A stretch of DNA of 64,000 bases. Origin: Streptomyces sp. DH5 (GTDB taxonomy: Bacteria > Actinomycetota > Actinomycetes > Streptomycetales > Streptomycetaceae). This document shows, piece after piece, positions 1 through 7,003 of the stretch. Within the stretch, counting starts at the first letter, position 1. Each line of letters begins with the position of its first letter. The notes under the pieces were generated by a model. That model did no database searches. It was not told where the DNA came from and worked only from the letters and a program-made list of their open reading frames with translations. The position numbers and the translations under genes were made by a program. The DNA lies in assembly GCF_020873915.1 (NCBI RefSeq), contig NZ_JAHWGP010000001.1, positions 401,787 through 465,786 on the forward strand. The letters are read 5' to 3'.

Positions 1-631
1 CGATGGCGCTGCCGCCACGGCGGCCCCGGACCACCAGGTGGTCCAGCCCGGACGGATGCGCGGCCAGGGCGTCCTTGGACTCGGCGGCGCCGACGAAACC
101 GACGGGGACGCCGATGACGGCGGCCGGACGCGGCGCGCCTTCCTCGATCATCTCCAGCAGACGGAACAGCGCGGTGGGCGCGTTGCCGACGGCGACCACG
201 GCACCGTCGAGACGGTCGCGCCACAGCTCCAGCGCCGCGGCGCTGCGGGTGGTGCCCAGCCGCGCCGCCAGCTCCGGCACGGCCGGGTCGGAGAGGGTGC
301 ACAGCACGTCGTTGCCGGCGGGCAGCCGCTTGCGGGTCACACCGCTGGCCACCATCTGCACGTCGCAGAGGACCGGTGCCCCGGCGCGCAGTGCCCCGCG
401 GGCGCGGGCGACCACGCCGGGGGAGAAGGACAGGTCGCGCACGAGGTCGACCATGCCGCAGGCGTGGATCATCCGGACCGCGACCCGGCTGACGTCGGCG
501 GGCAGGTCCGCGAGGTCCGCCTCCGCGCGGATGGTGGCGAAGGACCGGCGGTAGATGGCCGCTCCGTCCTTCTCGTAGGCGTACGTGGTCACGGTGGTCT
601 TCTCGCTGCTCTCGGTCGTCGGGCGGCTCAC
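1..631 (-). CDS. cobH: Precorrin-8X methylmutase CobH (3' end outside window)
   Basis: Isomerises precorrin-8X to hydrogenobyrinic acid by methyl migration in the cobalamin ring pathway, in the cytosol. The reverse strand reads as a CobH/CbiC protein. The catalytic His lies near residue 56 in [10 protein letters not shown]. Then come a nucleotide-fold-like stretch with [23 protein letters not shown] and [15 protein letters not shown], and the glycine-rich RGRRGGSAI at the window edge. About 210 of the usual 210-220 residues are present, so only the last few are missing. The start taken is GTG at 631; an in-frame GTG at 592 is possible. It diverges from the riboswitch-controlled B12 importer, which supports a cobalamin role. 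The opposite strand has long ORFs here but they are shadows. Confidence 0.9.
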   Translation of the reverse strand, partial: MSRPTTESSEKTTVTTYAYEKDGAAIYRRSFATIRAEADLADLPADVSRVAVRMIHACGMVDLVRDLSFSPGVVARARGALRAGAPVLCDVQMVASGVTRKRLPAGNDVLCTLSDPAVPELAARLGTTRSAAALELWRDRLDGAVVAVGNAPTALFRLLEMIEEGAPRPAAVIGVPVGFVGAAESKDALAAHPSGLDHLVVRGRRGGSAI

Positions 632-741
632 GGGCCGGAGTGGTGCCCCCGCGAGGTCGGACGGTGACGGGAGCCGTGGAACGGCGGCGAGCATACCCAC
701 CGTCACACGGGAGGTGTGCCGCGCCCTTTCCCGCTGCCCCC

Positions 742-747
742 TACTAT
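742..747 (+). promoter_or_regulatory. Candidate -10 element of the cobalamin leader
   Basis: TACTAT lies just upstream of the first cobalamin riboswitch, at a position suited to starting the long leader RNA. No convincing -35 hexamer was seen, so this is a suggestion only. Confidence 0.35.
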
Positions 748-754
748 GCTCTCG

Positions 755-895
755 GTGGACCGTCCGGTCCGCCATCGCCGTGACGGCGACAGGGGAGGAA
801 GCCCGGTGTGAATCCGGCGCGGTCCCGCCACTGTGAACCCGGCCCCTCCGGCCGGGTGAGCCAGGAACTCCCGCCGTCCAGACCGCCCGGGGCGC
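755..895 (+). ncRNA. Cobalamin riboswitch 1
   Basis: The segment has the conserved core of the cobalamin riboswitch: the GGTGTGAATCCGG arm followed by CCCGCCACTGTGA, then a GC hairpin around 838-857 and a B12-box-like GAGCCAGGAACTC near 857-870. These elements are in the right order and spacing. In this class adenosylcobalamin binding usually stops expression downstream. The next reading frame is a 26-codon ORF, and the importer comes only after a second riboswitch. This may be a tandem control element, or the remnant of a leader whose own gene was lost. Confidence 0.85.
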
Positions 896-922
896 GGACA
901 CCCCGAGGAAGGCCGACGCCGC

Positions 923-1003
923 ATGCTGCCATCTTCCGGGGAGCGTCCCCCGCACCACCACGTTCCGCTCGGCGAGCGCCCGGCCGGTGAGGGCGGGGAC
1001 TGA
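923..1003 (+). CDS. Small 26-aa ORF between two cobalamin riboswitches
   Basis: A short ORF begins with ATG behind a clear GAGGAAGG ribosome-binding site (905-912, about 10 nt spacing) and ends in TGA just before the second riboswitch. The predicted peptide begins [10 protein letters not shown], is rich in Pro, Gly and Glu, and carries three adjacent histidines at residues 11-13. It has no membrane segment and I recognise no family. It could be a leader peptide, a metal-binding micropeptide, or the start of a gene that decayed. The good RBS and its position after a gene-control RNA are the only support for translation. Confidence 0.45.
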   Translation: MLPSSGERPPHHHVPLGERPAGEGGD

Positions 1004-1034
1004 ACGACCCGCGCAGCCGAGTGCTGCGAGCGCC

Positions 1035-1140
1035 TCGTGGGGGAAGTCCGGTCGAAGTCCGGCGCTGACCCGCAACGGTGGGCGGATCCCGGCAGGGGGT
1101 CCGCGAGCCCGATCACCCACGGTGGCGAAGCTCCTGACGA
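1035..1140 (+). ncRNA. Cobalamin riboswitch 2
   Basis: A second, more compact cobalamin riboswitch core is visible: GGGGGAAGTCCGG, GAAGTCCGGCGCTGACC, CGCAACGGT, a stem around 1082-1104, and a GAGCCCGATCACC box at 1104-1117 matching the B12 box. It ends about 100 nt before the permease start, the usual place for translational or attenuation control of a B12 importer. Its order behind riboswitch 1 makes a tandem arrangement on one leader. Confidence 0.8.
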
Positions 1141-1240
1141 TCGCCGTGGACTGCGAGAGGGTGCTGCGTACGGCGCACCGCGCCCGGAGCCGCCCCTGGG
1201 ATCACGCAGGCGCACGGCCCGACGCGAAGGCGACCAGCCC

Positions 1241-2341
1241 GTGGCCACGCTCCACGACCCGACATCCGTACCCCGCCGCACCCCGCCCCGCACGGGCCCG
1301 CCCGCCCGGCGCCTCCCGTTGCCCCTGCTCGTGGCCGGCCTGTGCGCCGCGCTCCCCGTCTCGTTGGTCTGCGGGGCGGGCATCGGTGCCTCCGGCATCT
1401 CGTGGAGCGAGGCACTGCGCCACCTCTGGGCGGGGACGACCGGTGGCTCCATAACGGCGGACGAGGTCTCCTCCTACACCATCGTGTGGGAACTGCGCTT
1501 CCCGCGCGCCGTGCTCGCGGCGGTCGTCGGCGCCGGTCTGGCATCCGTCGGCGTCGCCGTCCAGGCCATGGTCCGCAACGCCCTCGCGGACCCGTTCGTC
1601 CTCGGCATCTCCTCCGGCGCCGCCGTCGGAGCCAACGCCGTGCTCATCTTCGGGGCCTTCGGGGCCCTCGGCGTCTGGGCGCTGTCCACGGCCGCGTTCC
1701 TCTCCGCGCTCGCGGCCATGGCGCTGGTGTACGCGATCGCACGGACCCCGCGGGGACTGACACCGCTCCGGCTCGTGCTGACCGGGACCGCCCTCTACTA
1801 CGGCTTCTCGGCCGTGACCACGTTCATGGTGTTCGCCGCCGAGCACGGTGAGGCGGCCCGGTCCGCGATGATGTGGCTGCTCGGCAGTCTGGGCGGCGCG
1901 AGCTGGTCCTCCGTACCCATCGCCGCCTGCGCGGTCCTCGGCGGTCTCCTCCACCTCGGCTTCTCGGCCCGCCGCCTGAACGCCCTCGCCATGGGCGACG
2001 AGACCGCCGCCGCCCTCGGAGTGGACCCCGGCCGGCTGCGCAGGGAGCTCTTCCTCTGCGCCGCCGCCGTCACCGGGGCGGTGGTCGCGGTGAGCGGGGC
2101 GATCGGCTTCGTCGGCCTGATGGTCCCGCACGCCGCCCGGATGCTGATCGGGGCGGACCACCGCAGGCTGCTGGCCGTGGCTCCCCTGGCCGGCGCCGTC
2201 CTCCTGATCTGGGTCGACATCCTCTCCCGCGTGGTGCTCGCCCCCGCCGAACTGCCCCTGGGCGTCCTGACGGCCGCGATCGGCGTGCCCTGCTTCCTGC
2301 TGCTCATGCGCCGCCGTACCTACACCTTCGGAGGCGTGTGA
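1241..2341 (+). CDS. Cobalamin/iron-type ABC transporter permease (BtuC/FecCD)
   Basis: Membrane permease of a type II ABC importer, probably for cobalamin or a precursor. The 366-residue protein has a short basic, Pro-rich N-terminus and about nine to ten hydrophobic segments. FecCD family landmarks include RFPRAVLAAVVGAGLA, VRNALADPFVLGISSGA and GFVGLMVPHAAR. The frame is open upstream to 1037, but that stretch is the riboswitch, so the first start after it (GTG 1241) is used; its RBS is weak. The stop overlaps the ATPase start by one base (TGATG), showing translational coupling. Substrate is inferred from the riboswitches and cobH; related permeases carry siderophores. Confidence 0.85.
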   Translation: MATLHDPTSVPRRTPPRTGPPARRLPLPLLVAGLCAALPVSLVCGAGIGASGISWSEALRHLWAGTTGGSITADEVSSYTIVWELRFPRAVLAAVVGAGLASVGVAVQAMVRNALADPFVLGISSGAAVGANAVLIFGAFGALGVWALSTAAFLSALAAMALVYAIARTPRGLTPLRLVLTGTALYYGFSAVTTFMVFAAEHGEAARSAMMWLLGSLGGASWSSVPIAACAVLGGLLHLGFSARRLNALAMGDETAAALGVDPGRLRRELFLCAAAVTGAVVAVSGAIGFVGLMVPHAARMLIGADHRRLLAVAPLAGAVLLIWVDILSRVVLAPAELPLGVLTAAIGVPCFLLLMRRRTYTFGGV

Positions 2342-3114
2342 TGCGGGTCGACATCGACAGGGTCACGGTCGAGATCTCCGGCGCGCACCTGCTGCGGGAC
2401 ATCTCCCTGCGCGCGGACAGCGGCCGGTTCGTGGGGATCGTCGGACCCAACGGCAGTGGCAAGTCCACCCTGTTGCGCTGCGTCTACCGGGCCCTGCGTC
2501 CCACGGGCGGAGCGATCCGCCTGGACGGTGACGACCTGCTCGCCATGAGCCCGCGCGACAGTGCGCGCCGCCTCGCGGCCCTCCCGCAGGAGGCGGTCGC
2601 GGAGTTCGACTTCACGGTGGCCGAGGTCGTCGCCATGGGCAGGCTGCCGCACCAGGGGGCGGTGGCCGGGGAGAGCGACGACGACCGGCGCGCCTGCACC
2701 GCCGCCCTGGAGGGCGTCGGCGCCGGCCACCTGGCCGACCGCGGCTTCCTCACGCTGTCCGGCGGCGAGCGGCAGCGGGTGCTGATCGCCCGCGCGCTCG
2801 CCCAGCAGCCGCAGGTACTGGTGCTGGACGAGCCCACCAACCACCTGGACATCGCCCAGCAGCTGGACCTCCTGGCCCTCGTCCGCACCGGCGGGCCGAC
2901 CGTGCTCGCGGCGCTGCACGACCTCAACCTGGCCGCGCTCCACTGCGACCTCCTCCACGTCCTCGACGGCGGGCGGATCGTCGCCTCCGGCGCCCCCCAC
3001 GACGTCCTCACGCCCGGCCTGCTGGCCGATGTCTTCGGTGTGCGGGCGCACCGCGTGGTCCACCCGGGGACCGGTGCGGTCCAACTGCTCTTCGACCGGC
3101 TCCCCCTTCAGTAG
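2341..3114 (+). CDS. Cobalamin ABC transporter ATP-binding protein (BtuD-like)
   Basis: Cytoplasmic ATPase that powers the BtuC-like permease. The 257-residue protein has all ABC motifs: Walker A GPNGSGKST near residue 36, Q-loop LPQEAV, signature LSGGERQR, Walker B VLVLDEPTNH, and the H-loop histidine in ALHDLN. Layout and length match the FecE/BtuD group of type II importers. It begins inside the permease stop codon, so the two should be made in equal amounts, and it should share the riboswitch control. Confidence 0.88.
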   Translation: MRVDIDRVTVEISGAHLLRDISLRADSGRFVGIVGPNGSGKSTLLRCVYRALRPTGGAIRLDGDDLLAMSPRDSARRLAALPQEAVAEFDFTVAEVVAMGRLPHQGAVAGESDDDRRACTAALEGVGAGHLADRGFLTLSGGERQRVLIARALAQQPQVLVLDEPTNHLDIAQQLDLLALVRTGGPTVLAALHDLNLAALHCDLLHVLDGGRIVASGAPHDVLTPGLLADVFGVRAHRVVHPGTGAVQLLFDRLPLQ

Positions 3115-3152
3115 TCCGCCGCTCCGGCCCCGTCGTCCGAGGAGTCACCACC

Positions 3153-4178
3153 ATGCCGAATCCCGTACGCCCTGCCGCCCTCGCCCTCGCCCTCGTCCTG
3201 GCCCTCGCCGTCACCGGCTGCGGTGCGCGGGTACCGCCGGACGGGAAGGGGGACGGAGGGCGGGCGTCCGGCGGCCACTACCCGGTCACCGTCGAGAACT
3301 GCGGAGAGAGGAAGACCTTCGAACGGGCCCCGCGGCGCGTGGTCACCAACGACGTGGGCATCACCGAGATCATGTTCGCCCTCGGCCTCGAGGACCACAT
3401 GGCCGGATACGTCATGCCCGACGACAAGGGCGACCTCACGGCGGTGCCGTGGAAGGACGGCTACCGCAAGACCACGTGGCTCTCGAAGCAGCGGATCACC
3501 AAGGAGCTGGTCCTCGACGCCCGTGCCGACCTGGTCTTCGCGGGCTGGAACTACGGTTTCGACGAGGGCGAGGGCTTCACGCCCGCCGCGCTGCGACGCG
3601 TGGGCGTCGACTCGTACCTGCTCAGCGAGTCGTGCCGCAACGGCCGGGGCAAGGCGCGCGGCGTGATGGCACCCCTCGACGCGCTCTACACGGACCTGCG
3701 CAACCTCGGGAAGGTGTTCGACGTCGAGGACAGGGCCGAGACACTCGTCGCCTCGTTCCGCGCACGCGTGGCCGCGGCACGGGCGAAGGCACCGAAGGGC
3801 GCCGACCGGCCGAGGGTGTTCCTCTACGACAGCGGGGAGGACAAGCCGTTCACCTCCGGTGCCTTCGCCGGACCCCACGACATCATCACCAAGGCCGGCG
3901 GCGACCACGTCATGAAGGACCTCCGGGACAGCTGGACCGCCGTCGGCTGGGAGACGGTCGTCGCCCGCGACCCCGAGGTCATCGTGATCAACGACTACGG
4001 TGACGTCACAGCGGAACAGAAGCGGAAGTTCCTCACGTCCTACAAGCCGCTCGCGAACGTCTCCGCCGTCAAGAACGACCGGATCGTCGTCCTCGACTAC
4101 GTCGACCTCGTCGAGAGCCCCCGCAATCCCGCGGCCGTCGACTCCCTCGCGGCGCGGCTGCGCGCGTTCGGGTCCTGA
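3153..4178 (+). CDS. Cobalamin-type substrate-binding lipoprotein (BtuF-like)
   Basis: Extracellular binding protein of the importer, membrane-anchored as a lipoprotein. The 341-residue product has a lipoprotein signal peptide with lipobox AVTGC (Cys about 23), then a TroA/BtuF-type periplasmic-binding fold with RVVTNDVGITEIMFALGL, a middle helix, and DPEVIVINDYG in the second lobe. A GAGGAG site precedes ATG 3153. It lies 38 nt behind the ATPase and completes a three-gene btuCDF-type operon. It could bind a siderophore instead; the B12 riboswitches argue for a corrinoid. Confidence 0.85.
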   Translation: MPNPVRPAALALALVLALAVTGCGARVPPDGKGDGGRASGGHYPVTVENCGERKTFERAPRRVVTNDVGITEIMFALGLEDHMAGYVMPDDKGDLTAVPWKDGYRKTTWLSKQRITKELVLDARADLVFAGWNYGFDEGEGFTPAALRRVGVDSYLLSESCRNGRGKARGVMAPLDALYTDLRNLGKVFDVEDRAETLVASFRARVAAARAKAPKGADRPRVFLYDSGEDKPFTSGAFAGPHDIITKAGGDHVMKDLRDSWTAVGWETVVARDPEVIVINDYGDVTAEQKRKFLTSYKPLANVSAVKNDRIVVLDYVDLVESPRNPAAVDSLAARLRAFGS

Positions 4179-4194
4179 GCGCGGTCAGGAGGGC

Positions 4195-4629
4195 TCAGCG
4201 GGAACGGCGCCACCGCGGCGGCCGGAGCCGCCCGCGCCGCCGGCCGGCCCTGGCCCGGAGCCGGCCGGCGGCGCGGACGGCTCCGGCGAGGAGGGTGAGC
4301 GCGAGGAACCCCGCGCGCCGGCCCGCGCCGGATGTCCGCGCCTCCGGGACCGCGCGCCCGGACCGGTCGGGACGCCCGCCGGTCCGCGCGGGTGCGACGG
4401 CCCCGCGCGGCAGCTCCTCGACGATCCGCTGCCAGACGTGCTCGGGGGGCGCGGCCGGAAGGTCCGATCCCCCGGCGCCGCGCGCCGACGTCACCACGCG
4501 GCGGGTACGCCTCAGTTCCTCCCGGCAGCGCGGGCACGAGGCGATGTGCCGGAGGGCGCCGGCGTCCTCGTCGCCGGCCGCATGACCGAGCGCCAGTTCC
4601 ACCAGGTGCGCCGGATCCACGTGGTCCAC
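4195..4629 (-). CDS. Zinc-finger anti-sigma factor (short)
   Basis: Probable anti-sigma factor for the ECF sigma encoded upstream on the same strand. The N-terminal half has the zinc-binding anti-sigma signature HIASCPRCREEL (H-x3-C-x2-C). After a disordered Pro/Arg region comes one hydrophobic segment, GFLALTLLAGAV, followed only by an Arg-rich tail. At 144 residues it lacks the large extracellular domain many anti-sigmas carry, so the end may be degenerate. GTG 4629 is chosen because a GGAGG site precedes it; GTG 4683 would add 18 residues. It is the last gene of a sigma-DUF4397-sortase-anti-sigma run, unlike the usual sigma/anti-sigma adjacency. Confidence 0.7.
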   Translation of the reverse strand: MDHVDPAHLVELALGHAAGDEDAGALRHIASCPRCREELRRTRRVVTSARGAGGSDLPAAPPEHVWQRIVEELPRGAVAPARTGGRPDRSGRAVPEARTSGAGRRAGFLALTLLAGAVRAAGRLRARAGRRRGRLRPPRWRRSR

Positions 4630-4699
4630 TGCGGCCTCCGGTGCCTCGGGTCCCGTACCGTCGCGGTACGGACGGGTCCACACTTTCGGAACGGTGCCG

Positions 4700-5347
4700 T
4701 CAGCCGTTCACCGGCTCCGCCGTGACGACGAGGTTGGCCGTGTAGCCTCCCCGCCCGGGGTCGAACGGCGGGGCGCAGGTGATCAGCGTGAGGACCGGGT
4801 CGCCGGTCCGGCGGAAGACGGACGGCGGCAGCTCGTCCTTCGGGACGGTGGTGCGCGACACGACACGGTAAGCCACCGGCTCCGCCTCCGCCCGCCGCAC
4901 CTCGACCGTCTCGCCGCGCCGTACGTCGCGGAGTGCGGCGAACTCGCCCAGGTCGCCCGTGTCGCTGTCGACGTGCCCCACGAGCACGGCCGAACCCCGG
5001 TCACTGCCGGGGGCCGGGCCGTAGCGGTACCAGCCGGCCACCGCGGGGTCGTCGGGGACGGTCATGTCCCCCTGCCGGGTCACGCCGACGGCCTCGACCC
5101 GGGCGTCGAGACCGATACCGGTCACCAGGACCCGCTCGGGAGGTGCCTCCCGCGCAGGGACGCCGTCCTGTCCCGCCGGGCCGGGCGGGCCGGCGACCGC
5201 GGCCGTGCGGACCGGCGGTGCGGCACCGAAGTCGGCCGCCGGGGCCGCTCCCGGCCCCGACGGCAGAAGGACGACGCCGAGGACGGCCGCCGTGGCGGTC
5301 GCCAGCACGGCAGCCGCCACGGCCGGGCGTCGCACGCTGTCAGCCAC
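4700..5347 (-). CDS. Class F sortase
   Basis: Membrane-anchored transpeptidase that attaches or processes surface proteins. The 215-residue protein has an N-terminal membrane segment (residues 8-28), a Pro/Ala linker and a sortase domain. The catalytic triad is visible: His125 in VGHVDS, Cys191 in TLITCAPPFD and Arg199 in GRGGYTANLVV. The actinobacterial class F shape fits. GTG 5347 overlaps the DUF4397 stop by 8 nt, so the genes are coupled; a GTG at 5380 would add 11 residues. The adjacent DUF4397 protein is the obvious candidate substrate, though it lacks an LPxTG motif. Confidence 0.85.
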   Translation of the reverse strand: MADSVRRPAVAAAVLATATAAVLGVVLLPSGPGAAPAADFGAAPPVRTAAVAGPPGPAGQDGVPAREAPPERVLVTGIGLDARVEAVGVTRQGDMTVPDDPAVAGWYRYGPAPGSDRGSAVLVGHVDSDTGDLGEFAALRDVRRGETVEVRRAEAEPVAYRVVSRTTVPKDELPPSVFRRTGDPVLTLITCAPPFDPGRGGYTANLVVTAEPVNG

Positions 5348-6179
5348 GCCGGCCCGCGACCCGGCGGGCCACCAGGACACCCGTCACCGCGACCGCTCCG
5401 CTCGCGGCGGCCCAGGCGAGCCACGTGCCGGAGTCGTTCGGGGTGACGGCGGCGGCACCGCTGCCGCCCGCGTGCACGGCCTTGGGCGTCGACTCCATGC
5501 CGCTGAACTTCTGGGTGGCCAGGGCCAGGTTCTCGTCGTCGGCACTGCCCCAGGCGTAGACGACGTTGCTCGTGCCCTCCTCCAGGTTCAGGTCGGCCGG
5601 TCCGATGGCCACGGTGTCCGTCCCGGCGAGGACGACATCGGCCTCGACCGTGCCCGCGTCGACCGCCCCGGTGTCCTCGTCCGGGTTGGTCAGGTCGCTG
5701 AAGACGGGCTGTCCGCCCGCCCGTACGTCCACGGCGGGCGCCGCGGCGAGATGGCGGACCGTCAGGCGCGACTTCCCGGCGTCGACCTTGGACACGTCGT
5801 CGGAGAAGGCCGTCAGCCGGGGCTCGCCGTCGGCGGAGAGATGGGCGGCGATCGTGGCGTTGCCGCCCTCGGGCACCTTCACCTCCTTCTCGAGGGCGGG
5901 GGTGCCGTCGGGGCTCCGGCCCGCCTCGAAGACCTGGATGTCGTAGGTGCCGGCGTCGAGGGACTGCGGCTCGGTCACCGTGCCCGGCTCGAAGTCGCTG
6001 AGCAGTTCGTCGCCGTTGGCGTAGACGTCGACCGTCATCCCGGGGATGCCGTGGAAGACGGACACCATGGCCTCTTCCTGTGCGGCGTCGGGAGCCGCCA
6101 CGGCGGGTGCGCCCACCCCGAGGGCGAGCGCGCAGGCGCCGGCCGAGGCGGCGATGACGAGGGGGGTCCGGGAGGTCAT
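5340..6179 (-). CDS. DUF4397 surface protein with C-terminal anchor-like tail
   Basis: Secreted protein of unknown role. The 279 residues begin with a Sec signal peptide cleaved near AVAAPDAAQ, followed by two DUF4397 beta-rich units (VSVFHGIPGMTVDVYANG near residue 40 and LTVRHLAAAPAVDV near 140). The C-terminus has a hydrophobic helix and ends ARRVAGRRG, resembling a sortase sorting tail, but the preceding TPNDSG is not LPxTG. ATG 6179 is favoured over ATG 6188 because GAAAGG then sits at good spacing. It lies between the ECF sigma and sortase genes, so it is probably part of the sigma regulon. A role in the light response is inferred from position only. Confidence 0.8.
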   Translation of the reverse strand: MTSRTPLVIAASAGACALALGVGAPAVAAPDAAQEEAMVSVFHGIPGMTVDVYANGDELLSDFEPGTVTEPQSLDAGTYDIQVFEAGRSPDGTPALEKEVKVPEGGNATIAAHLSADGEPRLTAFSDDVSKVDAGKSRLTVRHLAAAPAVDVRAGGQPVFSDLTNPDEDTGAVDAGTVEADVVLAGTDTVAIGPADLNLEEGTSNVVYAWGSADDENLALATQKFSGMESTPKAVHAGGSGAAAVTPNDSGTWLAWAAASGAVAVTGVLVARRVAGRRG

Positions 6180-6286
6180 GGGGATCATCCCTTTCGAAGG
6201 AGTCTTCGCGCGGTGCGGAGTCTCGGTCCTGTTTCCTGGTCGGGGGGCGCCGCGGATGCGTCCGGGGCACGGTTTCTTCGGTTCGC

Positions 6287-6910
6287 TCAGGCGCCCGTGC
6301 CCGTGCCCGTGCCCGCGGCCGGGCTCTGCTCGATCACCCGGCGCAGCCGGTGCAGACCGCGGCGGGCGTGACTCTTGACCGTCCCCAGGGGCACACCGGT
6401 GCGCTCCGCGATCTGGGCCTGTGTCAGGTCCTCGTAGAAGGCCATGCACAGCACCTCGCGCTGGGCGTGCGGCAGCCGGGACAGGGCCTGGACGACCAGC
6501 ACCCGGTCCAGCACGTCGTCCGGTGCCCCCGCGGCGGCCGGCCCGGTGGGCGCGGCGTCCCGGGCGGCCGAGTCGGCGAGGGACAGGCGCCTGGTCCTGG
6601 CGGCCAGCGCGTCGACGATCTTACGGCGGGTGATGCCGACCAGCCAGGCGCCGAGCGGGCCCCGGTCGGGACGGAACCCGTGGCGTCCGCGCCAGGCGCC
6701 GATGAAGACCTGCTGCGTCACGTCGTCCGCCTCGTGGGCGTCACCGAGGGACCGGGCGGCCATGGTGTGCACGAGGGAGCCCCAGCGCCGGTAGATCGCC
6801 GCGAACGCCTCCTCGTCGGCGGCGACGAGCCCCCGGGCCAGTTCCTCCTCGTGCCGGGTCTCTTCCACGGGTGGGACGAGGACGGGGGTGGTTCGCGTAC
6901 GGGTGCTCAT
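6287..6910 (-). CDS. litS: ECF sigma factor, LitS-like
   Basis: Alternative RNA polymerase sigma factor, probably driving light-induced carotenoid genes. The 207-residue protein has region 2 (DEEAFAAIYRRWGSLV, then DAHEADDVTQQVFIGAWR) and region 4 (LPHAQREVLCMAFYEDLT with the helix-turn-helix IAERTGVPLGTVKSHARRGL), separated by an acidic, Ala-rich linker. It diverges from the LitR-like gene across a 93-bp gap with a perfect palindrome, the arrangement known from S. coelicolor light control of crt genes. AGGAGGAG precedes ATG 6910. The gene name rests on this synteny. Confidence 0.8.
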   Translation of the reverse strand: MSTRTRTTPVLVPPVEETRHEEELARGLVAADEEAFAAIYRRWGSLVHTMAARSLGDAHEADDVTQQVFIGAWRGRHGFRPDRGPLGAWLVGITRRKIVDALAARTRRLSLADSAARDAAPTGPAAAGAPDDVLDRVLVVQALSRLPHAQREVLCMAFYEDLTQAQIAERTGVPLGTVKSHARRGLHRLRRVIEQSPAAGTGTGTGA

Positions 6911-6949
6911 GGCCTGACTCCTCCTGCCGAGCGCGTGGACCCAGTGTTG

Positions 6950-6990
6950 GACGCACAAACGACGCAGACAACATGCGTCGTTTGTGCGTC
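6950..6990. promoter_or_regulatory. Perfect inverted repeat, probable LitR operator
   Basis: A 16-bp arm (6950-6965, GACGCACAAACGACGC) is repeated exactly in inverted orientation at 6975-6990, separated by 9 bp. It fills the centre of the divergent gap between the ECF sigma and MerR/LitR genes, so a dimer or tetramer bound here could repress both. On the sigma side TTGTCT and AACACT are spaced 17 bp and overlap the repeat; on the litR side TACGAT (6992-6997) abuts it. CarH/LitR proteins act by B12-dependent tetramer binding that light disrupts; this site fits that model. Confidence 0.85.
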
Positions 6991-7003
6991 GTACGATGGG
7001 GTC

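Noticed and set aside
703-1454. Overlapping ORFs on both strands across the cobalamin leader
   Set aside because: They cover two riboswitches and lack domains; only the 26-codon ORF has a proper RBS.
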